Assembly (NCBI GenBank): GCA_029718625.1
Contig: CM056383.1
Location: 64,418,849 to 64,482,848, forward strand
From: Synaphobranchus kaupii
Taxonomy: Eukaryota > Chordata > Actinopteri > Anguilliformes > Synaphobranchidae
Direction: 5' to 3'
Length of the DNA: 64,000 nucleotides
Each line of letters starts with the position of its first letter. The first letter of the stretch is position 1. Below are positions 11,770 to 24,167 of the stretch, one piece after another. The notes below the pieces were generated by a model. The model searched no databases and had not been told where the DNA came from. It worked only from the letters and a program-made list of their open reading frames with translations. The translations under genes and the position numbers were made by a program.

Positions 11770-11950
11770 TATCCTAGCCACAGCTCATCTTAAGACCAAC
11801 CTGCCCAGTTCACTTGCTGTGGGCGCGAGTTCTTCTTGGTAGTTAAACAACGTGAGCGCTGGGCGCTATAATGACCCCTGCACAGGGTGTAAGATAGCAA
11901 AGGCATTTGGGTTAGTGCCGCTTAGCGCCGGGTGTAAGATAGGGCCCAAA
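11770..11950. repeat. Right-end fragment of the PIF/Harbinger-like family
   Basis: CTCATCTTAAGACCAAC, then GCCCAGTTCACTTG, then GCGCCGGGTGTAAGATAGGG and CCC match in order the right subterminal region and terminus of the element at 3179-6039. No left terminus was found, so it is a partial copy. Confidence 0.65.
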
Positions 11951-11986
11951 ATCTTTTGCAAAAGTTGGAAATGATCTAATGATATA

Positions 11987-12390
11987 CAGTGCCCTCCACT
12001 ATTATTGGCACCCCTGGTAAAGATGAGTAAAATAGTTATAAAAAATTCACAGATTGGTGAATTAGCTTAATCTCACACTGAAAAAATGAATAAAATACAA
12101 CCTTTAATTGAAGTAAATTTATTCTGATTAAAAAAAAAAATCCCTCATCAAGAAATAATTATTTTTAACAAAACCATGTGTGCCACAATTATTGGCACCC
12201 CTACATTTATATATAGAATAAAGTAATCATTTTTTATATTTGGTCGTATATCCTTTGCATGCCATGACTTCCTGATGTCTGTGACCCAACAATATCAAAA
12301 AACTCTTGATATATTATTTTCTGGTACTCTTACAAGCGATACTATAACTTCTCTGCATTTGAATGGATCTCAATATCTACGTTGGATTTA
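11987..12390. mobile_element. Tc1-type remnant with a second type of terminus
   Basis: It begins after TA with CAGTGCCCTCCACTATTATT, then GGCACCCCTGGTAAAG. A second internal ATTATTGGCACCCCT lies at about 12187. From 12218 the interior (ATAAAGTAATCATTTTTTAT, then CCTTTGCATGCCATGACTTC) is nearly identical to the remnant at 6328, although the outer ends differ. It stops around 12390, just where the foldback module would begin. No right terminus was seen. Confidence 0.6.
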
Positions 12391-14220
12391 CCAAACGGTC
12401 ACAATGGGCCAATATTGCTATTAGGATGTCATTTGTGGGGATTACATCGCTCTGTTTCTTTCCTTTTGATACAGTTAAATGTGTTCATGCATACGTATAC
12501 CTGGAGTGAACGTGCTAAAACAGGGTGAAGATTGTGTAAATTAGGCTAATTAAGTATTCCGTCTAATTTACTAAAGCAGGCATTACTCTCCTCTTTGCAT
12601 GATAATTTTTTGAGCTCCTAAAAGCAGGTGGTGATTTGTCTGCATTGCTATTGCCTATAGGTCACACTCCTAGTCAGCCCTGCAACAGCAGTGACCGGTA
12701 AATGTTTCGCCTCACTGCATGCGTGAACGTGGTTACTTTCTTCACCTCTTTGAGCAGGAACCTGTCCACTTCCTCGCAGGATGCCGAAGAAGGTGTCGGG
12801 CCATCCTCAGCAGTCAAATCAGTTTCTCAGTTCACACAAAGAGGATTTAAAAGCATTTAAATGGATAGAAGCACTAATCAGTTGATGATAAAATAATGTC
12901 TCCAATGTCCTAGAATGTGTGCATGCCTTGTTAACTTCTAATATCCCCAAGAATATACACAAAACCTTCTGGAAGGCCATGGCGACTATTATACAGGGTG
13001 ACCTGCATATCAAAGAGGGCTGATTCAGATTGGAGAAGATAGTAAATAGGTATCCTTATTTTTTTGCAATAGCATTCCATATTGTTAATGGGTAGCTTAT
13101 AATATGACCTACTGTAGTAGAAGCTGCAATGATCTTGCAGAAAACCACTGAGGGCTCAGTTCCTTTCCAGGAAACCAAAGTGTGGGTTAATGCTGCATGG
13201 GTCTCCACTGAAATTCCCAAAAAGAAAGTTTAGCATCGCATAACAGATGTGAGGGCGGCTGCCTCTCCAGATAATTAGAGGAGATAATTCCATCTTTCTT
13301 TCTGTCCATCTTTCAAGGGAATAAAGAAAACTTATTTCGGAACATTTGCCTCAAAGTGGCATTATTCACCTACCTATGTAGTTTTGATTAGTGGGGGAAA
13401 AAAAGTTTCCTTTTACAACAAGAAACAGAAACTTCTTCAATGCTACCAGCAGCAACATGCACTGCAGATAAAAAAACATAAATAAATAAATACAATTGGT
13501 TCACTCACCACTACTATGATAATGCAAGTGTGTACATACTCACACATATAATGTGTACATTTATAGCAAAAAATGCTCATTAAAAAATATATACAAATGT
13601 CCAGCAAAGTAAATGAAGGGTATTAAACAATCTACCATAGACATACCAATTGCCACTACTATGTGGAATATAAATTAATTTGGATGGGTGATTTCCATTA
13701 TTGTCCTTCATTACGTGCGATCCTATACTTCATCGTTTAGATTAAATACCTTTGTCTGTTCTGTGCCTCTCAAGCGCTGATCGCCGTACATGTATTAGTA
13801 AAACTCAATTAAAATATGTGAATATGAAAACAAATAAACTGTGGCAAGCAGTTACCCTCCCGCTGGCGACTCTTCCAGGGTAATTAAGTTTACTCCGTGA
13901 CTTCGGGAACATGACACGGGGGGGGGGGGGGGGGGGTTGGGGGGGGTAGCTGTGCCGTGCAGGGGGGGTTTGGGAGATTAGGAGGGCGGGGGTGTTGCAC
14001 CTGCTCGGCGTGCATGCGCCCGACAGTGACCTTGTGCGGGTGATTAAAGAAGTCACTGGACATGCTGACACTGCTAGAGTACGCGTTCCTTTTTATCCTA
14101 TTCAGCTTGCCAGATTCTCTCGACGATTTCCCAACTTGCCAACAAAAAAAAAGTAATAAGGTCTGTTGATTAGTACAGCACTTTTCCTCCCCCCCTTTTC
14201 CCTTTTTAAGGAGTATCACG
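12391..14220. other. No gene recognised; poly-G tract at 13918-13946
   Basis: AT-rich sequence without a recognisable exon. A 19-base G run at 13918-13936, two T bases and eight more G bases create spurious proline-rich frames on the minus strand that are not genes. Confidence 0.45.
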
Positions 14221-14249
14221 ACAGGTCAGGATAACTTTAGAAGGCTTTT

Positions 14250-14420
14250 TTGAGGATGACAGGGCGCGCTGTCGTTCGAGGTTAACGCTGTCTGCTGTGC
14301 GCCGGCAAAAAGTCTTTGTCGGTGCGCTGTCCGTGCGGGAACATTACGTCAATTTACACGCCCGCTCAGGGGCTCAGAGCACTCGCATTTCTTTTTAGCG
14401 CTCCCATAGCAACCGGGCTC
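14250..14420. promoter_or_regulatory. CpG cluster with CRE-like and X-box-like sites
   Basis: About 17 CpG dinucleotides fall within about 170 bases, far above the surrounding DNA. TTACGTCA at 14344-14351 matches a CREB/ATF-type site. GCTCCCATAGCAAC at 14400-14413 fits the RFX X-box pattern RYYNYY-N(1-3)-RRNRAC. CpG clusters in fish DNA often mark promoters or enhancers, but no exon was recognised on either side, so function is inference. Confidence 0.3.
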
Positions 14421-17392
14421 TTTTTTTGCATTTGTTAGGAATGTTCAAGTGCTGTTAAAAGCACATTTCCCGCACTATCAATAAAATCATATAAGGACCA
14501 TAGAGCCCTCAGTTACAGATTGCACACCTTTAAATGGAGGTGTTTTGTACATTGCTCCTCAACCTATTAGTCCCCGTAAGGCATATGCACGTCATTTTAA
14601 AGTAAGCAAAGATAAGAGATTCTGCCAGGCTAACATATCAGACACACTGGTTTAACGTTAAATATAATGTTCACCTGCAAATGGATGCTGAAGGACATAA
14701 CAATCTAAGATGCCTTTTTCAGATTTTTCTGAAATTACTTTTTACCTCAAAGATTTTGAATTTCACTGACATTTATGTGTGCAACTTGGTGAAGGTGAAT
14801 TTCAGAAGCATATACAGTATATATCTATATATATATAGGTCTGGATTAAATGCTAGTCATCTTTTAGTTCATATGATCTGACACCAATGCCCAAGAGTCT
14901 TTGGTCATCCTTTCCAAGAGGATCAGATCCTTACAACACGAAATGGAAATTTCCATAATATTTACAGAATATTTACCTGCAATTTAAATAGATGGCACAA
15001 AATGTCTCTGTATTTGCAGTCAATAGCATAGCAGGAGTGAAGGAGAACGTTAACATGAATAAAATAGGAGGTGTCACTGAACTTGGCAGCAGGTATTTTG
15101 ACTGTCATTTGTTACGACACAAAGAACACCTATCATCTAGTCATATGTGCTGGGAGAGACATCTCAACTGCATAGAATACATCCTGTCACTGGCATTGTA
15201 AAACCATTAACAGCATATTCTGACATGCCATATTTACATCAGTTGTGTGTTGAAGTGAAACTGCTTCAATCTTTTGCGTTCATTTTCAAAAAGTTGACAA
15301 TGTAATTGACATAAAAAAACGCTTACGCTCTGAAGGGAATGGAGATATAGGTCCACGGGTGAATTTATTGAGTATGCATATCTCATTTCGGTCCCAGCTG
15401 AGGCACGGAACGCCACCTGACAGCTTTAATGTAATGCTGGAAGAGCCATTATCAAACAGAAAAGACAGATGCATTTAACAGCGCGAATCCAATCAAACCC
15501 TTATCGATGGCTGAGTTTGATTGTCAGAAATCAGAGAAATCTTAACAGCAGCCGAAGCCGGAGGACAAGCAACCGTTCCTCTTTCATACCGCTACAACCG
15601 GCTCCAGATCGGCTGAGAAAATAGCCCCGCGGTTAGCTTTGATTCTTCCGAGTTTCTTTCTGAGGGCAACTGCCACACCATCTCACAGGGGAGGCCTGGC
15701 CTTCTTTTTCCCTGAACCGTAAGCAAACAAGACCCGAGCTCTTGCCAAGAGCGATCCTGTCACAGTATGCAGTCAGTAGTGCAGACAAGCAAACGGAAGA
15801 GAGCCTGAACCCCCACAAAGTAAATAATGTATCCTCGCACTATCACTGTATCCTCGCAACGCAAACATTTAAGAGGTGCACAAATTTGCACGTATTCAAA
15901 GTTATTTTTAAACGGCATCATCTCAACGAAGCGCTAATTAACCATGATAACTGAGATTAAAGACAATTACCACAACTCTACAAGCCAATTCCATGTGTTT
16001 TATGAGGTGTCAAAGCTAAATAAAAGTGGCATATGTTTTACTGTCGTATGAAATTGTGGGCAGGTCTGTGGAAGAAAAAAGGACAACTGGCAAAAGGAAC
16101 ACACAATACTACTAACTTTCATTTCACAAAGTGCCATTTGGAAATATTGTTGACATGAAATGCATACCAAGTATCATGCATGTGCTGATTATGTACACGA
16201 CATCATAAAGAACAAATCCAATTTAAAGCTACATTAAATTGTTTCGCCATTATGCGAACGGCAGCAATACTTCACTGCCGTGGATATTGCTTTTATTTTT
16301 ATTATGACGTTCACCTAAAGTCTGATCGTCTCATTTCAGCACAGTAGGAAAAGATAATGACCATGGGCTATTCCTCATAATAGGGATGTACGGGATGGCG
16401 ACGTTGAATCTCAAAAAACAGTTTTTTATGGATCTCAACAATTGGGCTTTAGAGAGAGGGGAAATCATATATTCGCACATTTCTGAAAAACATACATCCA
16501 TTCAAAAAGTGATACTTTCTATTATTAATCATAGTAACAGATTTATTACTTAAATTGTGAAAAATGGAAACTGATGCCTGGGAAGGCAGATCATTAAGCT
16601 GCTACACCTTAAGCTGCTTTCAATCGTCTTGATTTCCTGGCTATCAGGATCTCTACCTGGAAAACATAACTACGGAATTCATATTGGCATATGATCTGCC
16701 AGTACGTGAACAGCACTTGAGAATGAAGGACAAGTGGGCATTGCTTGAAAATTGGCCCTTTTTGAATTAAATGTCTCGAAACTATGGCTGCAATGATCAG
16801 ACAGCTAACTGAATGTCTGTTTAAATCTTGTGAATATTGAACATGTTGCCGTGTGGTTGCCATGTTAGTTATACTTTGTGAATATCAGTGCAGTTCAGTG
16901 GCCAGCAATGCCATGTGAAATAATGGTAGTCACACCATTCTTAGCATAGCTGTTTGTAGTGGAGAAGAAGCACCAAACTGTATTGAAAGTATTTTGGTGT
17001 CATATTAATCACCATGATGTACAGTATAATCAGGGTATGAATTATACCATAACTCTTGGGGGGTCTATTAGTGTGGCTTTCTGGACCAAAAAAAAACTTT
17101 TTTGGGCTAATGTTACTGTACAACGACATATTGATTAAAAATAACGCTTTGTGGTGAGCAAATGTAGCATGTTACATTTATGACTGTGCGTGCACTTTAT
17201 TGAATGTACCCGACCTGTTCTATGCTCCCCACCACACAGAAGACAAAACGAATAAAGATTTGCTTTCAATCGCTTATATTAACAAGTGCACTGAGGAATG
17301 TTTTACAGAAATAATAAAGAACAAATAATCGCTCGCATTAATTCTTAAACAAATGCTACATCACAAAGTTAGGCTATTTCACTGTTGCATGC
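14421..17392. other. No gene recognised; largely unique-looking DNA
   Basis: No repeat family or coding domain identified. Small frames exist but none is convincing. An alternating TA run lies at 14818-14837. Confidence 0.4.
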
Positions 17393-17552
17393 TCATTGTG
17401 GTATAATGTCCACAGCTGACCCTGACTCTGATTCCTTACTCAATTCAACTGGCTCTTCAAGATCATCTGGTTCTTGCGTTAAACTCATTAAAACCTCTTC
17501 TGCTGTTAAAAGTTATTGTATCCATGTACGACCTTGATTTGTTGGCAGCCAT
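17393..17552 (-). pseudogene. piggyBac-like transposase N-terminal remnant
   Basis: A minus-strand ATG at 17552-17550 in a good start context (AAAATGG) opens MAANKSRSYMDTI. After one frameshift the reading continues LLTAEEVLMSLTQEPDDLEE, then PVELSKESESGSAVDIIPQ, and stops at 17393-17395. A Leu/Thr-Ala-Glu-Glu start followed by an acidic, serine-rich stretch is characteristic of the N-terminus of piggyBac-type transposases and PGBD proteins. The catalytic DDD domain does not follow. Assignment rests on this composition and motif only. Confidence 0.4.
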
Positions 17553-17598
17553 TTTGGCTTAAGTGATGTCTTAAGGCTCCACCCACAATGCATTGTTC

Positions 17599-17799
17599 AG
17601 AGCCAGAATGGCGTAAGTGCACTTACACCCTCCTGGCTCCAAACCATTCTCAATTTTTGTGTTAGGTCTTTGTTGTTTTGTTGCTTTATTCAATTACAGT
17701 TGTGTCCTTTTGTCACTGGATAGAGCTCATCAAGAGCTTTCATTTGATATATAGAACTCATTTTCACCCAAAATGGCACTTACGCCCCTCTGGTTCCAA
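17599..17799. repeat. Inverted-repeat block next to the piggyBac-like remnant
   Basis: GAGCCAG at 17600 pairs with CTGGCTC at 17633, enclosing the perfect palindrome GTAAGTGCACTTAC at 17613-17626. A related stretch, AATGGCACTTACGCCCCTCT then GGTTCC, recurs about 160 bp later at 17772. This may be terminal or subterminal sequence of the same element as the coding remnant. Confidence 0.4.
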
Positions 17800-18157
17800 G
17801 GGAACAAAATAGACCTGCGTCTGCTACTCTTTTTTGCTGCTCTTTTGCAGTGATGTGTAGGTTCTTCTGAGCATTTCTCACCAGGACTCGGGCCATTTGA
17901 TCAGAAATTGTTCTTGGTCTTCCAGATCTTGCCTTGACTTCAACTGTTCCATTTATCTTCCATTTTCTGATAATGTTTCTGACAGTGTAAATAGGTAGTT
18001 TGAAATGCTGAGAGAGTTTTTTTTAGCCTTCTCCTTGTTGGTGGAAGTGAAATATCTAACTGTTTAGAGGAACCGATGGTTGTTAACACCAGACAGAACA
18101 ACAGGCTGCCGTCCATCGAGGCCCGCCTCCACTTCTAACATCAATGTAAAAAAACTA

Positions 18158-18582
18158 GGGCTGTGTCTCAAATTGCATACTTGCGTACTTGGAAGTACAC
18201 TTGTGCACTCCAAGTGCACTAAGAAGTATGTAGTACTTATGCAAGAACACAGAGCGCTTAGAAAGCTTCAAAACCCGTAGTTGTACTACAATGTCATAAC
18301 TCTTCTGACAAAAAGAAAAACTCTTCTGACCTTAGCAAGAAACACATCCAGTGCAGGTTATATTGCAACTGAAACTAACATCTGAACATCGGACATCTAC
18401 AGCAGAAAACATAGCTTGTTATACAAATTTGTGGAGAAGGGATGTTGGTATAGTTTTATTCATAAAGTAAACGGAGGAAATGCTTGGGATGAGTTTGCGA
18501 TGCACTTGATCACGTGACCGTATACTTCCGTGCTTGAGGTGTGCACTAACTAGAACGCAAGTATGCAATTTCAGATACAGCC
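18158..18582. mobile_element. MITE, about 425 bp
   Basis: The left end is GGGCTGTGTCTCAAATTGCA then TACTTGCGTACTT. The right end, read inwards, is GGCTGTATCTGAAATTGCAT then ACTTGCGTT. The inverted ends match over about 30 bases, and CTA flanks both sides. The interior has no coding domain. The superfamily is not determined. Confidence 0.65.
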
Positions 18583-19100
18583 TAGGTTCTGGCTTCTGTT
18601 ATGTTATGGGGGGGGGAGTAACCCCCACCAACCTCCCATAATTTGAACCCTGTATATAATGTCACGTACAATATCCTGTATATAATGTCACATACTTTGT
18701 ACGCCAGCTGGTAATTTGTGCTGTCTGCTGTTATGTTATATACACGCCTTGCTTATTACGCACACGTCAACATCGGAGCTGTGTAATTGGGTTATTGATG
18801 CCGGCCAACGTGCAGTAAAAATGTCATTCATTTTATTTTAATTTTCTCTGTCAGTAACCACGCTCATTGTTCCGCCTGAAGGACCTGCGCCCACGTGGCC
18901 TCACACGTTCGAATAAACACACCGCACCGAATCTGATCTCTGACTAATTGAGTGTTCTGACAGACACTCCACATTGTTGGTGACCGGCCTCGTTATCCTC
19001 CTAATTTTAAAAAAAGGCCTTAGTGCCTGATAGCGCCATTGCTGATGGACAGGTCAGCAATTGTTGGATCTCCCATGTGATTAATCAACCTGAAATAAGA

Positions 19101-19342
19101 GGGGCAGCACTGTAGCATAATGGTTAGGGGACTGCGCTTGTAACTTCAAGGTTGTCAGTTTCATTCCCAGGTGTAATACTGCTGTTGTCCCCTTAAGCAC
19201 ATAGTACATGACCTGAATTGCTAAACATCAGTAAAGATCAGGCTGTATAAATGAGTTATATGATAAAAGAACATAAACTGCCAAAGGTGTTCTGGATAAA
19301 AGTGTCTGCTGTAAATGTAAAAAATGCAAGTAAATGTAAAAC
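19101..19342 (+). mobile_element. tRNA-derived SINE, plus strand
   Basis: The head GGGGCAGCACTGTAGCATAA contains a box A-like TAGCATAATGG at 19113-19123. AGTTTCATTCC at 19157-19167 is a mutated box B. The body runs through CCTTAAGCACATAGTACATG and a stretch related to CTGTATAAATGAG, and the 3' end (GATAAAAGTGTCTGCTGTAA) belongs to the TGTAA-tailed group. It is homologous along its length to the minus-strand copy at 51569-51797. Mutated box B and missing bases suggest an old copy. Confidence 0.8.
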
Positions 19343-19520
19343 ACAAATCTGCCTTTTATAATTTAACACACATTGCACTTGATATTAAATCAATACTGAG
19401 TGAACGGTTTTGACAGTCATATAAAATTCCCAAACATTGCTATATTTGGTAAGGTTGTTCTAAAAAAAAAAGTTAAGAGATTATTTGAAAGAAATTATTT
19501 CAGTTTGAGCTGGGCTAAAG

Positions 19521-19895
19521 TTTATTAGCCAAAGTTCTAGGTACTGTAGGTACTAGGTTATTAGCCAAGGTTCTAGGTACTGTAGGTACTAAGTTATTAG
19601 CCAAGGTTCTAGGTACTGAAGGTACTAGGTTATTAGCCAAGGTTCTAGGTACTGTAGGTACTAGGTTATTAGCCAAGGTTCTAGGTACTGTAGGTGCTAG
19701 GTTATTAGCCAAGGTTCTATGCACTGTAGGTACTAGGTTATTAGCCAATGTTCTAGGTACTAGGTTATTAGCCAAGGTTCTATGTACTGTAGGTACTAGG
19801 TTATTAGCCAAGGTTCTAGGTACTGTAGGTACTAGGTTATTAGCCAAGGTTCTAGGTACTGTAGGTACTAGGCTATTAGCCAAGGTTCTGTGTAC
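19521..19895. repeat. 36 bp minisatellite, about 10 copies
   Basis: The unit is a 36-mer containing TTATTAGCCAAGGTTCTAGG then TACTGTAGGTACTAGG. One copy has a shortened unit near 19745-19770. Because 36 is divisible by three, the minus strand stays open for 122 codons (19515-19883), giving a repeated 12-residue LANNLVPTVPRT pattern. No gene context supports translation. Confidence 0.9.
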
Positions 19896-21394
19896 TAGGT
19901 AATGTGGTGTACATTATATTTATGAAGCACTGTAATTATGTAAATCTAAGCATTTTAAATCACAACAATAATATTCTGTTCATGTCTGAATGCCTTTCTA
20001 AAATCACTAATAGGTCTGCTAGAGCTCGAGCTGTGTATATATGGACCGTATATCATAGTTTTAAGCAAGTTTCAGGGCATAGGGGTGTAGCCTTACACAT
20101 CAATACAACATAAAATCTCATTATTCGAATCAGCTTGTTTTTACCAAGTATCCAGTATGGATCACATGCACAATTTTAACATTAGCAATTGTCATAGCTT
20201 GCTAGCTATATGCATTATATTTGTGGTGAACATTATAATGAGGAATGTTAGGCAGCTAATGTGAAGCTAAGTTTCATAATCATCTAATGTCTTACCCATG
20301 TATTATCTTATTGATCAACAGAAAATGTGATTTTCAAAAGTCTAGACTACTTTTTTGCATTCTGAAACTATGATGGATTTAGACAGTAGCGATTGTGGTG
20401 CATAAGTATAACAGACATGTATCATGTACTGGAACTTTACTTAGAAATTCATGACATTATGATTTACAGTGTAGCCAATTATATTGCTATCACATGTTTT
20501 AATTACTTTTTTACGCTTTGCTTACAACTTCATCGTATCAACTATGAAGGGTTATCACTAGAGTGGAAAATATTAATTACTCTGACATTTTCAACATTTT
20601 TTCTGGCTTATTATATCACCTCTGCTCAGACTGTCAAAATGGCAGATGTCATGCATTGCTGCTTTTCAACTATGAGGAACTGAGAAAACACGAAGTTAGG
20701 AGCAGACCAACACTGTTTAATTTTAGGTACACGTATATCCATGTTTATTTTTATAAATCCAACTCTTGGCATGAAAATGTACATATGGACACTTTACAAG
20801 ACACTCTAACTTGAGAACATTAATAAATAAGGCACCAGATAAGTATTACAGGCATGGGTACTATTTTTTGCACAATATACTTAAAATATGCAATGATAAA
20901 AATCCCCTGTTAAGTACTGAAACACCACCACAGGGTACTTGGCCATGGAATGGACACAGTGGTGCAGGACAGTGAGAATAGGTGCGGCGTGCCAGAGGAG
21001 AGCACGCCCAGCTGTGAACTGTGAACGTGGAGATAAAAATGTAATAGTTGAAAGCGTTGACAGAGACAAAAGGCCTCCATGGCCTTAAGAAAAGGGGATG
21101 TTTTGACTGCAAAGGGGTTGGGGGGGAAGCAGCAACCCTCCCACTGACTGAACGAGGCATGCCGGAGCTCGTATACTAGCTCCCTCCAAAAAAAAGTACA
21201 AAACGGCGAAGGCAGTGCTCTTAAACTCTGGTCCAGGAGGGCCACTGGATCTGCTGATTTCAAGTCAGTAACCAGTTAATTCCCAAGAAAACACGTAAGG
21301 TTTTAATGCATCAAGTAAATGCTTAGCAACAACAAAAATCGGAATGCGCTGTGACTCCCCAAGACCAGTGTAGTGTAGATCCAGTCAGAAAGAA
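19896..21394. other. No gene recognised; one MITE-like fragment
   Basis: AT-rich DNA. At 21211-21250 the phrase CTCTTAAACTCTGGTCCAGG then AGGGCC resembles one end of common fish MITEs, without a visible partner. Confidence 0.4.
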
Positions 21395-21500
21395 TTTTCG
21401 ATTTTATTTTTAATTTTACCAGGAAAGAATCAGTGAGATTATTATCTCTTTTTGCAGAGGGTGGTCTGGCCAAGAGGCAACGTACAAGATGATGCTTTTT
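21395..21500. repeat. Dispersed fish repeat fragment
   Basis: The order TTTTACCAGGAAAGAATCAG, GAGATTATTATCTCTTTTTG, GGTCTGGCCAAGAGG matches a repeat I recall from many teleost genomes, usually reading ACCAGGAAA...GAGAT...CTGGCCAAGA. Family and full extent are not determined. Confidence 0.45.
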
Positions 21501-21954
21501 CGGAGCCAGGTAGGGCCACTTTACAATGCAGCAATTATTACATCATTACAATGCTCATCAGCGTAGTGCCTTTGGGTTTTCCATTCATTTGAGTCACATG
21601 TCTGATGTACAGCCAACAGTGGCTAGATCCTCCTCGCCAAATTAGATGGTCACTTTGAATGGAGGTAATGTGCAACGTCAATCAAATCTTACCAGAGCCC
21701 TTGTTTATTGAATGTATATCTACACAATTATACACAGTATAATACAGTAGACTGCATATAATTTCTGGACCAACATGGAAATGTTGACTGAGCTCAATCA
21801 ATACAGTTACAATAGGCATACTGACTTTTAATTGTGAAACAATGATAAAATGTACATGACTAAACTTGTATTGTAATTTTATAATATCTGAAAAATGTTT
21901 TTTTAAAACTACAACCTCACCTGGTCCCCCTGGCAACCCAAGTTAAAAGTATTG

Positions 21955-22165
21955 GGGCTCTATCTTACACCTGGTGCTAGGGGCAGTAACCTAAACACAA
22001 GTGTATTTACTAGTTTCAGACCAACGCGGTTGTCATTTTACCGTCCAGCGCTCACGTTGTTTAAATAGCAAGTGAGCTTCAAGTGAGCCATCACACTGGG
22101 CGGATTGGTCTTAAGATGAGGTGGGGCTATCAATTGCACTGGTGACATAATTAAATTGTACTGCA
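21955..22165. repeat. Inverted right-end fragment of the PIF/Harbinger-like family
   Basis: GGGCTCTATCTTACACCTGG then TGCTAGG is the reverse complement of the right terminus at 6039 with substitutions. Downstream, GGCGGATTGGTCTTAAGATG then AGG matches the inverted subterminal block. Only this half of the element is present. Confidence 0.6.
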
Positions 22166-22194
22166 AGCGGATTTAAGATACCAACAAATCATAC

Positions 22195-22390
22195 TTTTTG
22201 TTAGTGCACGTAAATATACTTAAGTACACTAAAATAGTCTAGTTCTATTTCTAGTTCTACTTTTGAACAACTTTAGTGAACTTAGTATACTTAAAGCACA
22301 GTCAATTTAGCACAAAGTACATAATTAGTACAAAAACTACTAAAAAGTATACTTCAAAAAAGTATATTTCAAGTATAATCTTTTTTCACC
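22195..22390. repeat. AGTATACTT-rich dispersed repeat
   Basis: Alternating short blocks of AAATATACTTAAGTACACT, AGTATACTTAAAGCAC, AAAAGTATACTTC and AAGTATATTTC fill about 200 bases in both orientations. This pattern is typical of a degenerate palindromic repeat in fish genomes. No boundary or target duplication was identified. Confidence 0.5.
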
Positions 22391-24153
22391 TGGGGAGATT
22401 CACAATGATATTCCTTCTATAGGCAAATTATGAAAGATATATCTGATATTTCAATATCACCTCAGAGATACAAAGCTGAGATGCAGACTGACTCACAAGT
22501 TTGGGCAACATAATGATGACCTGGGTCAATTTGCCGGGGAACAGCCTCCAGCTAGCCTCAGGTACAACTGACCCCAAAAGCCAAGTCATTAGAACTGCAG
22601 CCGCACGCAGTATTGGTGAGCCACGGAGTATTGAGGGGAAAATTCTTAAGTCTCATACAGTCAGCGATGTTAGAATATCCTTGACTGTCCAGTGTTCCTT
22701 TGAAGTGAATGTGGACATTGGCTTTATTATGGTCATGTTAGTCTACTGCAACCAATAAAAGCGGCGTGGCAAGAGATATAATTGCCATAGGGCTCTGAAA
22801 TGAACAACCTTACAGAAGAGGTCAGGTTCAGCAATGCTATTCAGGAATAATGAATTGGTGGCTTCCTGTGGAGAGTGGCTAGCGAAATCAACAGCCCTGG
22901 GTTCAGCGGCATGCCACGCAATCCAGAACGGGAACTCACACTGAGCCAGTGGCAATGTGCCATTCCATCGGCCAATAGATAATTAGATACAGCCTATTAG
23001 TTAATGGATGTCTTTCTATTTGTATGTGTGTGTCTCATTCTATTCATATTGCCTTTGATGTGATTATCCTGCAATCCCAAACCGAAACAATCAAACATAT
23101 CATGGGAAGTAAGCGGAGGGGGGTGCTTTAGGTACTCTTGTAATGGTGTCATACTGTATAATCAGAGTGTTAATATCTCACTGTAATCAGTTAGCAGCAG
23201 ACACATTGTTCTTTTGAAAACATGTTCCATAATGCACTAGATCACACTGGTGTAGAAAAATAAATGCTAAAAATAAAAACAAATATGAAAATCTGTCACT
23301 TAATGGCAGCGAAAGTAACGTGTAATAATAGCAAAAGCGATTTCACACCGGTTGAGATCTGGAGAACTGTGGCCCTGGAGAAGATTTTTTTATGTTAATC
23401 TCCAATATGACGAAAAAAATGTACTTGTGTGCTGCCTGTGTCTAGAATATGTACCACATAACTTTGTCTTGTTCAACAAAGTCTAGAGAATAATTATGGC
23501 ATGATTATACCCAAACATACAAGTCCTGTCCATGAACAATAAAGCCACCTGCAAGATGAGTATTTCTCAACATTTTATGGAGGTGAACGCATGAAATATT
23601 CATCTCTTACCTTTTTCTGTGACAGCCGGTGCTGGGGGTACAGACCGTTGGTCTGGCGTGCTCCTAATGAACGGCCCTGTTGCTCTGCAGTTCCCTGATT
23701 ATAGCGCAACGGCTTTCAATTAATCCCAGCAAATCGCCATTGACGCTGTCTGCTTTACATTCCCGGCGTGATCACTCCGGGACTCACGCACCACTCATCG
23801 CACCTTCTGACTTCATACACAGTCCATCACAGCTTGGTTCTTTCATTCAGCGGCAAAAACCACAATCTAGTATTTTTAAAAAAGAAATCACATTCATAAT
23901 TTATTTTATTTTCTCAACCCATCCCTTAAATAACAATGCTATTTTTTGTAACTTTCACCACACAATACAAGTGCACCTTATGTTTTTTGTCCTGTTTAAT
24001 CTGTCAGCCTTACTATAATTTCCTCTCTGGCAGTCCATTTTCACATTAAACTGAAGGCCATTTTCTTGCAGAACATCTTCACTTAGTTTTTTCCCCCCAA
24101 TTATTGTATTCAGCTTTTTTAAAATAAATGTGTTATGCTTGATTTGTAATTTT
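22391..24153. other. No gene recognised
   Basis: AT-rich to mixed composition without recognisable exons or repeats. Confidence 0.4.
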
Positions 24154-24167
24154 GAAAGCTCGGTTAT

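Noticed and set aside
13805..14219. Proline-rich minus-strand frames
   Set aside because: The proline run is created by the poly-G tract; no domain or splice context.
17820..18120. Possible DNA-element interior (CTTGGTCTTCCAGATCTTGC and following)
   Set aside because: It resembles a fish repeat from memory, but without ends, duplications or readable coding sequence the family cannot be supported.
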